Source: Acidaminobacterium chupaoyuni (GTDB lineage Bacteria > Bacillota > Clostridia > Oscillospirales > Butyricicoccaceae). Taken from it: DNA of 64,000 bases. Location of the stretch: the NCBI GenBank assembly GCA_047936785.1, contig CP176394.1. One strand, written 5' to 3'. The notes under the pieces are model-generated. The model did no database searches, was not told where the DNA came from, and worked only from the letters and a program-made list of their open reading frames with translations. Position numbers and translations under genes: made by a program. Positions 32,811-41,757 of this stretch are shown one piece after another (position 1 is the stretch's first letter; each line of letters opens with the position of its first letter).

Positions 32811-33374
32811 TCAAACGGCCTGTGATGCCTGCTGCAAAAAAGTTTTGCGCAGCATTCGATATTCATAAGCGTCATACCAGTGGGGCTGGCCTTCGGGATC
32901 GATCTTGAAAAACACATTGCGCAAAATCCGCTTGCGCCGCCGCATGCCCAGCCGTTCCATCACCCGCCATGAGCGGGTGTTTTCAGGGTCGCAAAAACAC
33001 AGAATGCGGCGGATTTTCAAGGTGGTGAAGGCATATTCCATCCAGGCCCGCGCCGCTTCGGTGGCATAGCCTTTCCCCCAGAAATCGGGGTTGAAAATAT
33101 AGCCCATTTCCCATGTTCCGGGCAGGCGCTCGGTCATGCGCGAAAAATAAAGATTCCCGATCATGCGGCCATCCAGACAAACCGCCCAAAAACCGCCGCT
33201 TTTTTCCCGCGCAAGCGCCAAATGGATGCATTCTTCTTCACTTTGGGCTTCATAAGGTTCATAACGCACGGCTTCATCAAGCGAGAGATATTGATAAAGC
33301 TCGCGGCCATCCTCGCGGGTCATGGGGCGAATGGTCAGGCGGGGGGTATGCAGTTCGACCGGATCGATTTTCAT
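32811..33374 (-). CDS. GNAT acetyltransferase, RimJ/RimL type
   Basis: A 187-residue protein. LHTPRLTIRPMTREDGRELY begins the domain, followed by MIGNLYFSR, WEMGYIFNPDFWGKGYATEA (acetyl-CoA loop WGKGYA) and NTRSWRVMERLGMRRR. This is the layout of ribosomal-protein-acetylase-like GNAT enzymes. It follows the helicase gene; the ATG at 33383 overlaps the helicase stop (ATGA), while ATG 33374 has GGGA at a better distance. Substrate unknown. Confidence 0.85.
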   Translation of the reverse strand: MKIDPVELHTPRLTIRPMTREDGRELYQYLSLDEAVRYEPYEAQSEEECIHLALAREKSGGFWAVCLDGRMIGNLYFSRMTERLPGTWEMGYIFNPDFWGKGYATEAARAWMEYAFTTLKIRRILCFCDPENTRSWRVMERLGMRRRKRILRNVFFKIDPEGQPHWYDAYEYRMLRKTFLQQASQAV

Positions 33375-33379
33375 GAAGA

Positions 33380-34903
33380 TCATCCCTTTTTATGTGGTGT
33401 TGTTCCGGCGCCGCGATAAGGCGCGCTTTTTTTGCTTTGGGATGGGTTTTTGCCGCCGGAAGCCCCTGTTTTCGGGCCTTTTTTGCCGAAATAAGAAGAT
33501 TTCGCGGCAAATGCCTTTTGCCCTTTTTCTGCGTCTCCCGGGGTTTTCGCGCCGGATTTCTGGGCTTTTTCCGCCCCGCCCGCCGGAGTTTTGCCCACCT
33601 GTTTTTGGGGTTTTTTCCGGTTTTTCGGGGGGAAATTCCAGGGTCTATCAGCGTTTTTCCCTCTGTTTTTGACGATTTTTTCGCTGTTTTCAACGCTTTT
33701 TGAAGGCGCTTTCGCGCTTTTTTCGCGCGGTTTCCGGCCGCCCTCTGTTTTGGGCCGCTGATTTTCGGGCGGCTCATCGCTCATGGGATAGGGGTTTTTA
33801 TAATCGATGGGGATCGATTGGCCGATGAGCTGTTCAATGGGTTTCACATAGGGCTTTTCGGAATGATCGCAGAACGAGATGGCGATGCCGCTCTGGCCCG
33901 CGCGGCCTGTGCGGCCGATGCGGTGCACATAGGTTTCCGGCTCGTTGGGCAGATCGAAATTGATCACATAGGGCAGTTCGGCGATATCGATGCCGCGGGC
34001 GGCGATATCGGTGGCGGCCAGCACCTGGATCTGCCAGTTTTTAAAATCGTTCAGGGCCTGCTGACGGCGGTTCTGCGATTTATCGCCGTGGATGGCGGCG
34101 GCGGGGATCTGCTCGTGCATCAGCGCTTTGGCCACACGGTCGGCGCCATGCTTTGTGCGGGTGAACACCAGCGCCTGCGGCACGGGCAGGCTGCGGATGA
34201 GGAACTGAAGCAGCTTCTGCTTATTGCCTTTATCCACATAAAAAAGCCGCTGATCCACCAGATCGACGGTGGAAGATACCGGGGTCACGGCGATATTTTC
34301 AGGTTCATGCAGCATGCCCGCCGCCAGCTGGGCGATCTCGGGGGGCATAGTCGCCGAAAACAGCAGGGTCTGGCGTTTTGACGGCAGCGTCTTCAAAATG
34401 CGCTGCACATCGGGCAGAAAGCCCATATCCAGCATTCTGTCGGCTTCATCCAGCACAAAGGTTTCGATTTGATCGAGGGTGAGCAGCTTCTGGTTCATCA
34501 GGTCGATCAGGCGGCCCGGGGTGGCCACAAGGATATCAACGCCCTCTTCCAGCGCGTTCTGCTGGGGGATCTGGGAAACGCCGCCATAGATGACGCAGCT
34601 GCGCAGGGGCAGTTCTTTGCCGTAAAGGCAGAAATTTTCATAGATCTGCACCGCCAGTTCGCGGGTGGGGGTGAGCACCAGCGCGCGGATGGCGTGGCCG
34701 CCGGGCGCGGCAGACAGGTTTTGCAGGATGGGCAGGGCGAACGCCGCCGTTTTGCCCGTTCCCGTTTGGGCGCAGCCCAGAACATCGCCGCCCCGCAAAA
34801 CAACGGGGATGGCTTTTTCCTGGATGGGGGTGGGTTCTTCATAACCGGCCTCGGCCAAAGCCGAGAGCAGGGCGGGGGAAAGGTTCAATTCAGTAAACTT
34901 CAT
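33380..34903 (-). CDS. DEAD-box RNA helicase with long basic tail
   Basis: A 507-residue helicase: Q motif (FTELNLSP ... PTPIQEKAIP), motif I AQTGTGKT at 45-52, PTRELAVQ, TPGR, DEAD box VLDEADRMLDMGF, SAT, then ARGIDIAELPYVIN and HRIGRTGRAG. The core ends near residue 370. A tail of about 130 residues rich in Lys, Pro and Gln follows and probably binds RNA. GGAGA before the ATG at 34903 sets the start. It belongs to the RhlE/CshA-like group; the likely role is RNA remodelling, ribosome assembly or cold adaptation. Confidence 0.92.
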   Translation of the reverse strand: MKFTELNLSPALLSALAEAGYEEPTPIQEKAIPVVLRGGDVLGCAQTGTGKTAAFALPILQNLSAAPGGHAIRALVLTPTRELAVQIYENFCLYGKELPLRSCVIYGGVSQIPQQNALEEGVDILVATPGRLIDLMNQKLLTLDQIETFVLDEADRMLDMGFLPDVQRILKTLPSKRQTLLFSATMPPEIAQLAAGMLHEPENIAVTPVSSTVDLVDQRLFYVDKGNKQKLLQFLIRSLPVPQALVFTRTKHGADRVAKALMHEQIPAAAIHGDKSQNRRQQALNDFKNWQIQVLAATDIAARGIDIAELPYVINFDLPNEPETYVHRIGRTGRAGQSGIAISFCDHSEKPYVKPIEQLIGQSIPIDYKNPYPMSDEPPENQRPKTEGGRKPREKSAKAPSKSVENSEKIVKNRGKNADRPWNFPPKNRKKPQKQVGKTPAGGAEKAQKSGAKTPGDAEKGQKAFAAKSSYFGKKGPKTGASGGKNPSQSKKSAPYRGAGTTPHKKG

Positions 34904-35008
34904 GGATTCTCCAATCTTCAACATTCCTGCGGGCAAAACGCCCGCCGCATCCCTTTGGGATGACGATAAGCGCCCGAAAACGGGCAAAGATAAAAGCGCG
35001 GCAAAGCA

Positions 35009-35674
35009 TCAGGAAAGATGGAACCGCCTGCGCAGTTCTTCGGCCATGGCTTTGCCTTTAAAAATCAAAACGCCCGCCAGAAAGATCACGCTGCAGCCCA
35101 CGCAGATGAGCGAAGGCCAGCTGACGGAAACAAGATCCAGCGCCACGAAAAGGGCGGGCAGATTGCCATAGAAAATAAGCAGCAGCAGATAGATCAGCTG
35201 CTGGGCCACATGCAGCCGCAGCACTTTATTGAGAACGGTCATGGCCACCATGGCGCAGACGCAGATGGCGGGCAGCGCATAGGTGAGCGACCAGCCCCGC
35301 CAATGGGTGGCGGCATCCCAAAAAACACTGAGCAGCAAAAGCAGCGTGGTTTGATAAAGCAGGCTTTTGAGCAGGTTCTGGCGCTTGCGGATGGCCGCCG
35401 TCAGCAGCAGCCACACACAGGCCAGCGCCGCCACCACATAGGCCCACCAGTGGCCGCTTTCGGGGATGAGCAGGTTGACGGTGATGCTCACCACCGCCAG
35501 CACCACCGAGCAAAACAGCAGGATGCGGAAAAACAGGTGGAACTGGCGATAGACCGTGGGGATGCGGGGATAGATCTCTTCGCTTTCGCCGGGGGGCAGC
35601 AGATTATGGCAAAGAGGGCATTTCTGGCCTTCGCTGCGCACCATGACTTTGCAATAGCGGCAATAACGCATCAA
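35009..35674 (-). CDS. Zinc-ribbon membrane protein of the acyltransferase cluster
   Basis: A 221-residue protein. The N-terminal zinc ribbon is CRYCKVMVRSEGQKCPLC (two CxxC pairs, residues 5-22). Six membrane helices follow (for example LFFRILLFCSVVLAVVSITV), ending in a short basic tail. It resembles the DUF6320 type that I recall beside condensation-like acyltransferases. It starts eight bases after the acyltransferase gene, so it is in the same operon. It may tether or regulate that enzyme at the membrane. Confidence 0.75.
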   Translation of the reverse strand: MMRYCRYCKVMVRSEGQKCPLCHNLLPPGESEEIYPRIPTVYRQFHLFFRILLFCSVVLAVVSITVNLLIPESGHWWAYVVAALACVWLLLTAAIRKRQNLLKSLLYQTTLLLLLSVFWDAATHWRGWSLTYALPAICVCAMVAMTVLNKVLRLHVAQQLIYLLLLIFYGNLPALFVALDLVSVSWPSLICVGCSVIFLAGVLIFKGKAMAEELRRRFHLS

Positions 35675-35682
35675 AACCCCTC

Positions 35683-36954
35683 CTATTCTTCATCGATTCG
35701 GTTGGCGGTGATCTCACAGGCGACGCCCATCTGTTCCAGCATTCTGAAAAATTCCATCTGCACATCCGACTGGAGGAACGCCGAAGTGAAGCTGAGCATC
35801 AAAGTATCTTGAAAAGTGCAGGAGCACATCTGCACCTTGGCTGTGCTGACATAAACTTCGAACAGGCGCACATAAGGCCGCAGCGGCGCGGGCAGATCGA
35901 CCTTGCCCAGGTTCGACAGCGACACGGTGCAGGTATTATCGGCGTGATGATAGAAATAATGCATCACGGGATCTTTTAAAAACAGGGGCACCATGCGCAT
36001 GACCACATTTTTTTCAAGAGCCATCAAGCGGTTGAGCCGTTCTTCGAGGTTTTCTTTGGTAAGGGCGTCTTTCAGCTGGGCAGCGAAGCTGTCGATGACC
36101 TCCTGCAGGGAAGCGGGGGCCCCGCCGAAGGAATAGCTGACATTCACCACGCTGAAAAAGTTGCGCAGCGACTGGGAAGGGAAATAGTTGCGCAGATTCA
36201 CGGGGATGGCCACCACCACGGGGCGGCGCCTGTCATGGGCCGACATGGTTTTTTCGATGGCGCAGGCCATGACCCCCGCCAAAAACAGCGTCAGGGTGGT
36301 TTCATGGCGGTGAGAAAGCTCTAACACGGCCTTGGCCGAAACCGCGCCGCTGATGACGCGCAGGCGGTTGACGGGCGTTTTCAGGCCGCGGATGCGGAAG
36401 GCCCGCGGCTGTTTGCGCCCCGCGTGAAGCCCTTTGCCCGTGTAATAATGCTGAAAGCTGTCATCGGTTTTCTGTTTTTCGGAAGCATCGGTCACCGCGG
36501 GCAGGCAGGCGGGATCTTTTTCAAACCCATAGCGGGCGGCCAGATAGTGGCTGACAAGGGTTTTGAAAAACACCATGGCCCCCGTGCCATCGGTCAGTGC
36601 ATGGTAAATTTCGAGGTTGATGCGCTTTTGAAAATAAGTCACGCGGAAAAGCAGACCGCGGGAATTCCCGTTATAAAGCTGGCTGCAGGGGGGCTCATGC
36701 TCCTGCGCCACCACGGGTTCCAGATCGGTCTGCTGCAAATAATACCAAAACAGCCCGCGACGCAAGACACTGCGGAACAGCGGGAATTCTTCCAGCGTTT
36801 GCAGCAGCGCTTCTTTTAAAACCAGCGGCTCGGCGGCTTCCCGCAGCTCGCAGACGAAGCGGAACACCTTGGTATCGCGCTTATCGGTGGCGCAGGGGAA
36901 GATCTTTGCCGCGTTATCGAGGCTGTTCCATGAAAAATTTTGTGAAGAACTCAT
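35683..36954 (-). CDS. Condensation-domain-like acyltransferase (alcohol acetyltransferase type)
   Basis: A 423-residue protein of the CoA-dependent acyltransferase fold. The active-site motif is IYHALTDGTGAMVFFKTLVS near residue 133, an HxxxDG motif with the first His of the usual HH pair replaced by Tyr. The second half contains VVVAIPVNLRNYFPSQSLRN and TVSLSNLGKVDLP, corresponding to the latch and the late D/N motif. Such proteins acylate alcohols or peptidyl substrates. It overlaps the hydrolase gene by four bases and precedes the zinc-ribbon membrane protein, so the three genes act together. The acyl donor and acceptor are unknown. Confidence 0.75.
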   Translation of the reverse strand: MSSSQNFSWNSLDNAAKIFPCATDKRDTKVFRFVCELREAAEPLVLKEALLQTLEEFPLFRSVLRRGLFWYYLQQTDLEPVVAQEHEPPCSQLYNGNSRGLLFRVTYFQKRINLEIYHALTDGTGAMVFFKTLVSHYLAARYGFEKDPACLPAVTDASEKQKTDDSFQHYYTGKGLHAGRKQPRAFRIRGLKTPVNRLRVISGAVSAKAVLELSHRHETTLTLFLAGVMACAIEKTMSAHDRRRPVVVAIPVNLRNYFPSQSLRNFFSVVNVSYSFGGAPASLQEVIDSFAAQLKDALTKENLEERLNRLMALEKNVVMRMVPLFLKDPVMHYFYHHADNTCTVSLSNLGKVDLPAPLRPYVRLFEVYVSTAKVQMCSCTFQDTLMLSFTSAFLQSDVQMEFFRMLEQMGVACEITANRIDEE

Positions 36955-37874
36955 TCATATCGCTCCCCGCTGAGAAAATGATTGATGATGGCGAAGGCAT
37001 CGGCCACCGGCGGGAAGCTTTGGGGCAGCGCGAAAAAGCCATGCAGCACATCGGGGATGCGGTGGACTTCCACATAGCTGCCCGCGGCCCGCAGCGCTTC
37101 GCCATAGGCTTCGCCTTCATCCCGCAGCGGGTCGAACTGGGCCGTGATGACCAGCGTATCGGGCTGGCGGGAAAAATCATCGGCCAGCAGCGGCGCGAAA
37201 TAGGGGCTTTGGCGCGTTTCGGGCAGCGGCGCATACAGATCCATATAATCGCAGATGCGCTTGCTGGTGAGCAGGTAATCCGTGCCGTTTTCCACAATGG
37301 AAGCAAAGGGGGAAGACGGCGAATGATCGTTATAGGTGGCGGGATAGATAAGGATCTGCTGTTTGGGGATGAAATCGCCCCGATCGCGCCCCAAAAGCGA
37401 CACCGCCGCCGCCAGATTGCCCCCCGCGCTGTCGCCGATGAGGGTGACGGGGCCGCCATCGCGCTGTTTTTCGCAGATCAGCGCTTTGGCCGCGGCATAG
37501 CAATCTTTCAGCGCGGCGGGATAGGGGAATTCGGGTGCCAGACGGTAATCCACCGAAACCACCGTTTGCCCTGTGGTTTCGGCCATGCCGGCGCAGACTT
37601 TATCATAGCTGTCGATGCTTCCGTGCACCCATCCGCCGCCATGGAAAAACAGCAGAATGCCGCCCGAAGGCCGGTTCATGGGCGCGAACACCCGCGTGGG
37701 GATGCTTCGGCCTTCCGCCATGATGGGTTCATCCCACGCGCGGAAGGTGGGGCGGCGGTAGCGGTAATGAGTCTTGCCTTCCACCCGCCGCATCAGGCGA
37801 TAGTGATGTTTCACATCCAGATCGGGATAGGAAAGGGCGCGGATCGCCGAAAGAAGCAGTTTATTGATGGCCAT
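36951..37874 (-). CDS. Alpha/beta hydrolase of the hormone-sensitive-lipase family
   Basis: A 307-residue esterase. The oxyanion-hole motif FFHGGGWVHGS lies near residue 76, the nucleophile in LIGDSAGGNLAAA near 146, the acid in QFDPLRDEG near 246 and the catalytic His in VLHGFF near 276. This is the HSL/Est group of acyl esterases. It heads the three-gene operon with the acyltransferase and the zinc-ribbon membrane protein. An esterase and an acyltransferase together suggest formation and removal of the same acyl ester. Confidence 0.88.
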   Translation of the reverse strand: MAINKLLLSAIRALSYPDLDVKHHYRLMRRVEGKTHYRYRRPTFRAWDEPIMAEGRSIPTRVFAPMNRPSGGILLFFHGGGWVHGSIDSYDKVCAGMAETTGQTVVSVDYRLAPEFPYPAALKDCYAAAKALICEKQRDGGPVTLIGDSAGGNLAAAVSLLGRDRGDFIPKQQILIYPATYNDHSPSSPFASIVENGTDYLLTSKRICDYMDLYAPLPETRQSPYFAPLLADDFSRQPDTLVITAQFDPLRDEGEAYGEALRAAGSYVEVHRIPDVLHGFFALPQSFPPVADAFAIINHFLSGERYE

Positions 37875-37895
37875 TGCGGTTCCTCCCTTGGCGGC

Positions 37896-38402
37896 TTACA
37901 GCGCCGCGGCGGCATCGGCGGCCGCCGCTTCCACCATGGAAGCGAATTGGGCAAGCCCCCGAAGATCTTCTTCATCGAAGCGGGAAAGCAGCGGGCTGTC
38001 GATATCCAAAAGCCCCACCACCGCGCCGTTTTGGCGCAGGGGCAGCACGATTTCGGAATTGCTGGCGCTGTCGCAGGCGATATGGCCCGCAAACTCATGG
38101 ACATTCGCGATCAGCTGGGGCGCGTTTTCCTGCCAGCAGGCCCCGCAGACCCCGCGGCCTTTGGGAATTCTTGTGCAGGCGGGTCTGCCCTGGAACGGGC
38201 CCAGCAGCAAAACGCCGCCGCTCACCAGATAGAACCCCGCCCAGTTGATGTTTTCAAGCGCGCCGTAAAGCAGCGCCGAAGCATTGGAAAGCGCGGTGAG
38301 CCAGCAGGTTTCCTCTTCGATGAGGGCTTTCAGCTGGGCATTGAGCAGGCGGTAAAACGCCGTTTTTTCTTTGGGATAAACTTCTGTGAACGATTCACTC
38401 AT
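37896..38402 (-). CDS. msrC: GAF-domain free methionine-(R)-sulfoxide reductase
   Basis: A 168-residue single GAF domain. The family features NINWAGFYLV, LGPFQGRPACTRIPKGRGVC and GACWQ, then HIACDSASNSEIVLPL, are present. They include the Cys residues that form the catalytic and resolving set of fRMsr enzymes (YebR/MsrC). It reduces free methionine-R-sulfoxide in the cytosol during oxidative stress. It lies 21 bases upstream of the hydrolase gene and 11 bases downstream of a GNAT gene, all leftward. The symbol is by family resemblance. Confidence 0.88.
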   Translation of the reverse strand: MSESFTEVYPKEKTAFYRLLNAQLKALIEEETCWLTALSNASALLYGALENINWAGFYLVSGGVLLLGPFQGRPACTRIPKGRGVCGACWQENAPQLIANVHEFAGHIACDSASNSEIVLPLRQNGAVVGLLDIDSPLLSRFDEEDLRGLAQFASMVEAAAADAAAAL

Positions 38403-38413
38403 GGCAATGCTCC

Positions 38414-38926
38414 TTAAAGATTCTTTTGATAACCGATGCGGGGATCGCCGGCTTCGACGCTGCGCACGATCTTCAGCATGCCGCAGGGGCGATAGCCCGC
38501 TTTCATCACGGCCTGCTGCATGGGCAGGTTATGCGGTTCGGTATCGATGCGGATGGACGAAAAGCCCAAACGGCGGCAAATGGGTTCGGCGGCGGCAAAC
38601 ATCGCCCCCGCGATGCCCCTGCCCTTGTGGCCCTTGGCCACGCACACGCGGTGAAGGGAAGCATAGGGCGCATCATCCGGCCAGGCGCCGTCGATTTCGG
38701 CATAGGAAGGTTCGGGGGAAGTGAGGATGGTCAGCATCCCCAGCACAAGCCCGCCTTCGGCCATCACATACCCCACGCCCTGCTCGATATCCTGCAAAAT
38801 GATCTCACGGTTGGGGTAACCTTTCTGCCACTGGGGAACGCCCGCCGCGCGCAGCTGTTCCACCGCATCGCGAACGATCTGCTCCAGCTGGGGCACATCC
38901 TGTAAACATGAGTTTCGAAACTCCAT
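38414..38926 (-). CDS. GNAT-family N-acetyltransferase
   Basis: A 170-residue GNAT protein. GVGYVMAEGGLVLGMLTILT then LHRVCVAKGHKGRGIAGAMF (acetyl-CoA loop KGRGIA) and RIDTEPHNLPMQQAVMKAGY are the canonical blocks. It is the first gene of the leftward run that continues into the sulfoxide reductase. Substrate unknown. Confidence 0.85.
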   Translation of the reverse strand: MEFRNSCLQDVPQLEQIVRDAVEQLRAAGVPQWQKGYPNREIILQDIEQGVGYVMAEGGLVLGMLTILTSPEPSYAEIDGAWPDDAPYASLHRVCVAKGHKGRGIAGAMFAAAEPICRRLGFSSIRIDTEPHNLPMQQAVMKAGYRPCGMLKIVRSVEAGDPRIGYQKNL

Positions 38927-39110
38927 CCTTTGGCAACTCCGTTTCTTTTTTTCGGCGCAGGGCCGTTATTGGGTCGGCGGGAAATATTTTTTCTGATTCT
39001 CTTTTATTCTATCATATCCCGCGCCGAACTTCAGCAGAAAAATGCGCCGCGGAATATTTTCTTTCGGCGGCGAACGGGCTTTGGCAAAAATCCATAGGCT
39101 CACAGCCGTT

Positions 39111-39347
39111 TTCATGATATAATAACCGCGTAACGGTTATTATATTAATTTCACGGCCCGCCTACGGCGCCGGCCACTTTATATCATTCATGCTTTGCAT
39201 TCATGATATAATAACCGCGTAACGGTTATTATATTAATTTCACGGCCCGCCTACGGCGCCGGCCACTTTATATCATTCATGCTTTGCATTCATGATATAA
39301 TAACCGCGTAACGGTTATTATATTAATTTCACGGCCCGCCTGCGGCG
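39111..39347. repeat. 89-bp tandem repeat, 2.7 copies, each with a strong palindrome
   Basis: Units begin at 39111, 39200 and 39289 with an exact 89-base period; the third unit diverges after 39347. Each contains ATATAATAACCG-CGTAA-CGGTTATTATAT, a perfect 12-bp stem, and a GC-rich part ending GGCGCCGGCC. The units abut directly without spacers, so this is not CRISPR. A diverged inverted copy lies at 56381-56436. The rest of the gap 38927-39459 holds no supported gene. Confidence 0.92.
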
Positions 39348-39462
39348 ATGCGGGCGCGGCAATCGCAAATGAACCATCATCACAATATTAAAACACCCGC
39401 AAAACGGTTATCCTTTTCTATCACCGAAAACTATCCGCCCCCAACCACAAAGTGAGGTTATG

Positions 39463-40275
39463 ATGAAAAACAAAAAATGGATCGGGCTGGTTCTTGCGGC
39501 CGCCCTTGTCATCACGCTGGCCGCCTGTGAAAAGAAGACCCAGCCGCAAAAGCCCCAGGAACCCACCACCACACAGCCGACCGAGCCCCAGAAAGACACC
39601 GCCGCCAAAATCGAAAGCCGCGGGCAGACATGGGAAAAAACAGCGGACGACGGTTTCCGCGTGCTTTCGGCCGCCATCGGTTTGCCGAAAGTGACCCTCG
39701 CAAACGGCGAAACCCCCATGAACCTGACCAATTATTATGATAACCTTTTGGAAAAATATCTGACACAGGCGCAGGAAAGCGGCGAGATCGCTTTGGAGGA
39801 ATATGCCGACGACCAGACCAGCGGGCTGGTTTTTACACCTTATGATCTGGAAGCCGATTTCACCGCCGCCTGCAACCGCCGCGGCCTGCTTTCTTTTTGC
39901 CGCACGGTGACGGAATTCACCGGCGGCGCTCACGAATCCCGCGTGATTCTGGGCGAATCGTGGGTTCTGCGCGACGGCGATTTTTATCTGCTGAGCCTTG
40001 AAGATTGCTTTGAAGAACCTGAAAAGGCCAAAACCGCCATCCGCGACCTCATCAAACAGCAGGCCGCCGAAAAAGCAAAAACCGAAGACGGTTATTATTT
40101 TGAAAATTACGAAGAACTGCTGGATTCCGCCTGGAGCGAAGGGGATTTCTATTTCACCGAAAACGCCCTTTGCGTGGTCTATCAGGAATATTCGCTGGGG
40201 CCTTATCTTTCGGGCGCGCAGGTGTTTGAACTGCCCCTTGCCCAGCTGCCCAATCTGAAAACGGAGCTGAAATAA
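39463..40275 (+). CDS. Secreted lipoprotein with DUF3298/RsiV-like domain
   Basis: A 270-residue protein with a lipoprotein signal: KNKK, a hydrophobic core, then VITLAAC with the lipobox Cys at residue 22. A Thr/Pro/Gln-rich linker (residues 26-45) follows. The remainder has the RsiV-type beta-rich pattern, for example YDNLLEKYLTQAQESGEIAL ... CRTVTEFTGGAHES and a late LCVVYQEYSLGPYLSGAQVF. The last block resembles the DUF3298 'iyfnpyeiapya' ending. It is probably anchored outside the membrane. ATG 39463 is preferred over 39460 for spacing from GAGG. It ends two bases before rlmD starts. Confidence 0.8.
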   Translation: MKNKKWIGLVLAAALVITLAACEKKTQPQKPQEPTTTQPTEPQKDTAAKIESRGQTWEKTADDGFRVLSAAIGLPKVTLANGETPMNLTNYYDNLLEKYLTQAQESGEIALEEYADDQTSGLVFTPYDLEADFTAACNRRGLLSFCRTVTEFTGGAHESRVILGESWVLRDGDFYLLSLEDCFEEPEKAKTAIRDLIKQQAAEKAKTEDGYYFENYEELLDSAWSEGDFYFTENALCVVYQEYSLGPYLSGAQVFELPLAQLPNLKTELK

Positions 40276-40276
40276 T

Positions 40277-41629
40277 ATGTTGGAAAAAAACAGCCTTTTC
40301 CCCGCCGAGATCACAGGCTATGCCAGCGACGGCATGGGCATCGCCCGCATCGACGGCATGGTGGTTTTTGTGGCGGGCGGCGTTCGCGGCGATCTTTGCA
40401 CCGTGAAGATTCTGAAGGTTTTGAAAAACAAAGCCTATGCGCGCATCGAAAGCCTGACCCTGCCTTCGCCCCACCGCGCCGAAAACGATTGCCCGGCTTA
40501 CCCGCGATGCGGCGGATGCCATCTGCGCCACATGAGCTATGAAGAAGAGCTTTTCTTTAAAAAACAGCGGGTCACCGACGCGCTGCAGCGCATCGCGGGC
40601 ATTGAGCCCGGCGAATTCCGCATCGTTGGCTCGCCCGCCAAAAACCGCTATCGCAACAAGGCCGTTTTCCCCTGCGCCATGCAGAACGGCCGCCCCGAAG
40701 CCGGGTTTTACCGCGCCCACAGCCATGAGATCATCCCCTGTGAAGACTGCCTTTTGCAGACGGAAGCCGCAAACGCCCTTTGCCGCGCCGTTTTGGATTG
40801 GGCCGCGGAAACCGGAGCGCCCCTTTATGACGAAGAAAACAATCAGGGGCTTTTGCGCCATATCTATGTTCGAACCGGCAAAAACGCCGCTTTACTTACC
40901 CTTTGCTGCACCGGGTGGAACCTGCCCCAGAGCGAGCTTCTGATCGAAAAGGCCGCCCGCGCCTGCCCGAACCTTGCGGGCATTGTGATCAACCGCAACG
41001 CCCAGGCCACCAACCGCATTCTGGGCGAAGAATGCCGCACCCTCTGGGGCAGCGGCGTTTTGAACGACACCCTCTGCGGCGTGGAATTTGCCCTTTCGCC
41101 GCTTTCTTTTTATCAGGTCAACCACGATCAGGCCGAACACCTTTATGAAAAGGCCGTGGAATATGCCGCGCTGGAAAAAGACGACCTTCTGCTGGATCTT
41201 TACTGCGGAACGGGCACCATCACTTCGGTGATGGCCCGCCATTGCAAACAGGCCATCGGGGTGGAAATCGTGCCCCAGGCCATCGAAGACGCCAAAGAAA
41301 ACGCCCGCCGCGCCGATATCCGCAACGCTTCGTTCTTTTGCGCCGATGCCGCCAAAGCCGCGCGCCAGCTGGCTGAACAGGGGCTGATGCCCCGCGTGAT
41401 CTGCATCGACCCGCCCCGCAAAGGCATGGATCAGGCCGCCTGCGACGCGATCCTGCGCCTTGCCCCGCAGCGCGTGGTCTATGTTTCCTGCGACCCCGCC
41501 ACCATGGCCCGCGATCTGGCGCTGCTGCAAAGCGGCGGCTATCAGCCCCAAAAGCTCACCGCCTTCGATATGTTCCCCAGAACAAACCACGTTGAGACGG
41601 TAGTATTGATGTCAAGGGTAAAAGACTGA
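40277..41629 (+). CDS. rlmD: 23S rRNA (uracil-C5)-methyltransferase RlmD-like
   Basis: A 450-residue TrmA-family enzyme. It has an N-terminal TRAM domain (residues about 5-60), then the 4Fe-4S Cys set (C72, C78 and C81 in CPAYPRCGGC, plus CEDC near 155). The SAM-binding domain is LLDLYCGTGTITSVMARHC, and the catalytic Cys is in YVSCDPATMARDL. The last codons (NHVETVVLMSRVKD) change codon style abruptly, and the NHVETVV coding sequence recurs at 50657-50677 with a different tail. Mobile element C is therefore inserted here and supplies the present C-terminus. The protein should remain functional, because only the last few residues differ. Confidence 0.92.
   Translation: MLEKNSLFPAEITGYASDGMGIARIDGMVVFVAGGVRGDLCTVKILKVLKNKAYARIESLTLPSPHRAENDCPAYPRCGGCHLRHMSYEEELFFKKQRVTDALQRIAGIEPGEFRIVGSPAKNRYRNKAVFPCAMQNGRPEAGFYRAHSHEIIPCEDCLLQTEAANALCRAVLDWAAETGAPLYDEENNQGLLRHIYVRTGKNAALLTLCCTGWNLPQSELLIEKAARACPNLAGIVINRNAQATNRILGEECRTLWGSGVLNDTLCGVEFALSPLSFYQVNHDQAEHLYEKAVEYAALEKDDLLLDLYCGTGTITSVMARHCKQAIGVEIVPQAIEDAKENARRADIRNASFFCADAAKAARQLAEQGLMPRVICIDPPRKGMDQAACDAILRLAPQRVVYVSCDPATMARDLALLQSGGYQPQKLTAFDMFPRTNHVETVVLMSRVKD
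41583..41604 (+). other. attL: left junction of element C in the rlmD 3' end
   Basis: The 22 bases here and those at 50655-50676 match at 18 positions (both begin CAAACCA and share ACGGT). They encode the same peptide NHVETVV in the same frame. The gene's codon style switches at this point. Confidence 0.8.
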
Positions 41630-41636
41630 ATGTGTA

Positions 41637-41661
41637 AAAAGTCCAGTAATACTGGGCTTTT
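41637..41661. terminator. Hairpin after rlmD
   Basis: AAAAGTCCAGTA pairs with TACTGGGCTTTT (one G-T pair), eight bases beyond the stop codon, with A- and T-runs. Confidence 0.75.
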
Positions 41662-41757
41662 CATGGTTCGAGAGTTAAAATCCGACATGCTGAAATTGTG
41701 AAAATATCGGTTCAAGGCAATAAGTCCAATGGTATGATTTTGAATGCGACAGAGCGA

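Noticed and set aside
39111..39347. Possible CRISPR array
   Set aside because: Units of 89 bases are identical along their whole length and abut directly; there are no variable spacers and no cas genes in the window.
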